From contig JAKSZT010053837.1 in the NCBI GenBank assembly GCA_026826555.1, positions 512,770-576,769 on the forward strand: a DNA stretch of 64,000 nucleotides, written 5' to 3'. This document shows, one piece after another, positions 60,693 through 64,000 of this stretch. Below the pieces are notes generated by a model. That model saw only the letters and a list, made by a program, of their open reading frames with translations, ran no database searches and had not been told where the DNA came from. The position numbers and the translations under genes are program-made. Position 1 is the stretch's first letter, and every line of letters starts with the position of its first letter. The stretch comes from Tolypeutes matacus. Its lineage: Eukaryota; Chordata; Mammalia; Cingulata; Chlamyphoridae.

Positions 60693-61149
60693 TAGGAAAT
60701 AATCTAGTTAAAACCGTTAATGAGTGAGCCAAGAACCTCTGTAATTTTTATACATGCAGTTTCCGTATAGAGATCTCACCTTTCCCTGATTTTGCATGAT
60801 GGCAGAGGAAATCTAAGAGAAAACTAAGAGGAGACAAGAATGCCCTATCTGAGAGCACCTCCCATGGTATGGCAGACAGAATTAAAGAAAATACACGAAA
60901 AAAATTCTATGCTTTAGAAAAAATTTCAAATCCAAACTTTATGAGAATGGAGAGAAGGAAAAGAATCTCAATATTCCTAAGAAAGATTATAAATATTGAC
61001 AATATGCCATTGCATAGGGGTCACTGCTCCTATCTATTATTTTGGTAATTTATTGGGTAGAAGGTTTGTACAACCTTCTTTTCTTTCAATGAAAGAATAA
61101 AAGAATAATGATCAAAATATTTATATCATATATAATATGTATTATATAT
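60693..61149. other. AT-rich intergenic DNA
   Basis: Nothing recognised apart from short (TA)n stretches near 61,115-61,150. Confidence 0.4.
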
Positions 61150-61486
61150 ATGTCATAGCCACCAAATCTGGAAACATAAGCAAAGTTATATGATATATAT
61201 TGTTACCACTTACAATAAAGCAACATTACATTATATGTTTGATGTGTTGTTCCTTATAGCCAGTTTTTGTGCAAAATAGGAATAAATGCAGTACATTCAT
61301 TCACATTTCCATCAATTTCTGTACATGCTTCTGTGATGAGTTGACTCAAGTGGTTTTTTTCCCTGATTTTCACTGTATAAACCTGATCCTTTAGCACACC
61401 CCCAAAAATGTAATCAAGGGAGTTCAATTCGTAAAAAGTAAAATAAAATATTATCAATATTTCCAAACTTTTTGGCCACCCTGTAT
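61150..61486 (-). mobile_element. internally deleted mariner-like DNA transposon
   Basis: On the minus strand the right edge begins 'acagggtggccaaaaagttt', a form typical of mariner-like terminal repeats. The left edge on plus, 'agccaccaaatctggaaac', is a diverged inverted counterpart. Between them the minus frame 61,466-61,254 reads as the C-terminal part of a mariner-type transposase: a 'LDYIFGGVLKDQVY' segment where the family has an LDFFLWGYLKD-type block, then a 'LITEACTEID' stretch. The N-terminal DNA-binding part and most of the catalytic domain are missing, so it is a non-autonomous deletion product. Confidence 0.7.
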
Positions 61487-62829
61487 TTAATATAAATTAT
61501 ATCTATTCTGATCTTCTCACTAGTTGGAATGGGTATCTGTATCATGCAATGACCCAGGGATCCTAAGGTAAAGGAGAAGGTGTTACTTGTTTCCGCTTGG
61601 GGTGAACTAGTAACCAATAGGAGATGAGAGAGGGAAGATACGTTTTCTCTCCGCTCCTCCCATCCGGCACTATTTATCTCTATGGTGTTCCTGTGCAGCC
61701 AGGGTCTCCGTGCTGACGAGCAGTGGATCTTCAGGAATGCACCCCCTGCATTTGTTTCCCATCCTGCCTTGCCTCATGTCCCAATTTTCCCTCATTTTCA
61801 CTGCCCTGGGACGGCACCTCCCTGGAAAGTACTATTACACTTCAGTTTTACCTCAGGCTTTGTTTCCTAGGCAATCCAGGTTAGGAGCAAGGAATAGCTC
61901 TGAGATAAATAGGCCCACGGGTGGCACAGTCTATCCCTTTGGCTACTCAGCATTCATTCCCATCCTTATTTCCATATTTATGTCTTATAAAGTAACTTCC
62001 TGCTTCCTCCTAATCCAAGGCAACTCTAGACCTAGAAAGAGACTCTCACCATCTCCCCAACAAGATCGACCTCAAGGAGAGGACGTCTCCATCAGGTATG
62101 GAGGAGGTCCCACATAGTCTGTCATCTGTAAACAGTATTGCAATGATAAGCTCCACCTACACGTCCTATATAAAATGGTAGGGAAAAGGGAAGGGACAAA
62201 AAAAGATCTAACTGGTTAACATGTAGACTTATTGAAAATATTCTTAGCTACTGAAACCTTTCCTGGGTAATGGGTCATGATGCCATAGCTGATATTTATC
62301 ACTTCCTACTCCTGCCACCCATTCTGTTACCTTTTCCTCAACTAGCCCAACCTCAACTGATTGGGGTTCTTTATCTGGTAAAATGACACCTCCCAACTTT
62401 TCCTTTCCTTATTTACATAAACATTTTACCTGATTGGATTATCTACAATATGTTCTCTTTTCCTTAGGATCCCCGGGCCATTGCATGATACAATTGCCCA
62501 TTAACTAATTCTGCCATTCCAGGGATACTATGGGCCAAGAATCAACTGCATTAGGAGATATCTCCCATAGCAGATGCCCAGTCTTTGCATAACTCCTCCA
62601 CTGTAGGCTTCTGCACCAGTTAAACTACAGTTTAGGGGGTCACTTGTGTGTCTTAGTTGCTTGGCTTCAGCCAATGAGTAATGTCCAGACTTCCTAACTT
62701 TGCCTTTCCTTTGGCTCTTTTCCTTATATCAGAACACAGGTATGTGGAGGCAGTGGTGTGAGGGGCTTTTTTCCTTCCGCCCTGCTGTGGAGTGAAGCTG
62801 GTTCCTCTCCCACTCAGCCACACAGGTTG
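61487..62829. other. intergenic DNA, possible old LTR
   Basis: No gene is recognised. 61,590-62,700 has stretches that could be an old ERVL-type LTR or internal region ('ctatataaaatggtagggaa', 'tttcctttggctcttttcc'), but I cannot name it. The 135-codon frame at 61,710-62,117 has no domain. Confidence 0.35.
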
Positions 62830-64000
62830 AACTGACCAAAGCAATAGCTATAAAGAAGCTCAGTCCCTGCTGGTCGGGCGGGAATTTGTGAGACAGCATT
62901 ATACACTGCTGAGTCAGGCCCCAGACATACTCCACAGGTTTTATGGAAAATACTCTTCATTTGTCCATGGGGGCTTGGATTCAAATGGAAAACCAGCAGA
63001 TGCGGTCTATGGACAGAAAGAAATCCGTCGGAAAGTGATGTCACAGAACTTTACCACCTGCCACACGAAGATTCCCCATGTTGATGCTCATGCCCCTCTA
63101 AATGGTGGTGCGGTGGTCCAGGTGGGGGCACTGCTCTCTAATAACAACCAGGCTTTGAGGGGATTCATGCAGACTTTTGTCCTTGCTCCTGAGGGCTACG
63201 CTCACGATACCTTCAGACACCAAGATGAGGTCTTTGGTGGCTTTGTCACTGAGCCTCGAGGAGTCTGAGGAAGAAGTAGAGGAACCTGAAGAAAGCAGAC
63301 ACCAGAGGTACCTGATGATTCTGGAACTTTCTGTGATCTGACTGTCAGCAATAACTTGGGAGAACATTTAGAGGAAGCTGTTGCTGAACCAGCGCCTGAT
63401 CCTAAACCAGACTAGGAGCAAGAACCCATATCTGAAATCCAAGAGGAAAAGTCTGAACCAGTATTAAAAGAAACTGCTCCTGAGGATGCTCCAAAAAATT
63501 CTTCTTCAGCACCCACAGACACAGCTCAGACTGCACAGGAAGACTTGAGGACATTTTCTTGGGCATCTGTGACCGGTAAGAACCTTCCATCCAGTGGAGC
63601 TGTTCCAGTTACTGGGATACCACCTCATGTTGTTAAAGTACCAGCTTCACAGCCTGGTCCAGAGTCTAAGCCTGAATCTCAGACTCCACCGCAGAGGCCT
63701 CAGAGGGATCAAAGAGTGTGAGAACAACAAATAAACATTCCTCCACAGAGGGGACCTACTCCAATCCATGAGGCTGGTGAGAAAGGGGATGTTGAACCCC
63801 AAAGAATTGTGAGACACCGTGACAGTCACCAGCTCTTCATAGGCAACCTGCCTCATGAGGTGGACTAATCAGAACTTAAAGATTTCTTTCAAAATTATGG
63901 GACTGTGGTGGAGATGCATGTTAACAACAGTGGGAAAAGACCTCATTTGGGTTTGTCATGTTTGAAAACTCTGAACTTGTTCAGAAGGTCCTTAGCAACA
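62830..64000 (+). pseudogene. G3BP1: G3BP1 processed pseudogene, running off the window
   Basis: The sequence follows G3BP1, the stress-granule RNA-binding protein, without introns. It has the NTF2-like domain (62,888-63,180), an acidic region (63,255-63,500), a Pro-rich stretch to about 63,780, and the start of the RRM ('LFIGNLPHEVD', 63,832-63,864). The start codon is lost (ATA at 62,844-62,846). A stop lies just upstream of 62,888, part of the NTF2-like domain is missing after 'TFVLAPEG' (near 63,195), and stops or frameshifts occur near 63,266, 63,413, 63,720 and 63,866. It is non-functional as protein. The 3' end and poly(A) lie beyond the window. Confidence 0.93.

Noticed and set aside
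60334..60732. 132-codon minus-strand frame
   Set aside because: Translation of a polypurine simple repeat; low-complexity composition.
1..64000. A novel multi-gene system
   Set aside because: No cluster of intact, co-oriented genes exists; apart from one retrocopy all recognisable coding sequence is broken.

Overview
This window is mammalian nuclear DNA. It is AT-rich, packed with decayed interspersed repeats, and has no intron-containing gene that I can recognise. The best clue to the host is a repeated tRNA-derived SINE. Its box region reads roughly 'gatgtggctcaag..ttgagc..cctcccacatgggaggtcctgggttcagttcccrgtgcctcctaaa', followed by acaatgagca-type tails. This looks like the DAS-type SINEs known from armadillos and their relatives, so I infer a xenarthran (armadillo most likely; sloth or anteater not excluded). 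Old layers shared by all placentals (L2, MIR-like, L1M, MaLR/MLT1) lie underneath.

Layout. 1-12.5 kb: intergenic, with L1 3' ends, L2/CR1-like remnants, a (TGGA)n microsatellite, a minus-strand SINE pair and an unidentified degenerate sequence that may be a retrocopy (8.1-9.5 kb). 12.5-20.3 kb: L1 pieces in both orientations and two copies of a roughly 1 kb poly(A)-tailed repeat ('family X'). A 400-N assembly gap here is flanked by nearly identical 2.13 kb sequence on both sides, almost certainly two overlapping contig ends that were never merged. 21.7-25.7 kb: an antisense LTR, then an env remnant with a probable 3' LTR, split by an L1 3' end. 25.7-35.6 kb: mostly quiet intergenic DNA with SINEs. 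35.6-38.6 kb: an L1 ORF2 remnant broken by a SINE and a MaLR-like LTR, running into an FABP3 processed pseudogene. 38.7-49.2 kb: a gamma-type (class I) endogenous retrovirus with no visible 5' LTR but with gag-pro-pol-env remnants and a 3' LTR. It was later hit by a MaLR-like solo LTR, a family X element (itself carrying a SINE dimer), an intact-ORF EIF5A2 retrocopy and a further SINE. 51.2-57.7 kb: an L1 with clear target-site duplications, SINEs and MaLR/MLT1 LTRs. 57.7-62.8 kb: intergenic, with a polypurine tract and a deleted mariner-like element. 62.8-64.0 kb: the 5' part of a G3BP1 processed pseudogene that runs off the window.

Nothing here forms an operon or gene system. What is worth reading is the stratigraphy of nested insertions, the intact EIF5A2 retrocopy, the mariner-like fragment, the unclassified family X repeat and the false duplication. 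All retroviral reading frames are interrupted by stops or insertions. Identifications rest on reading the sequence and on remembered family features; no search was run.
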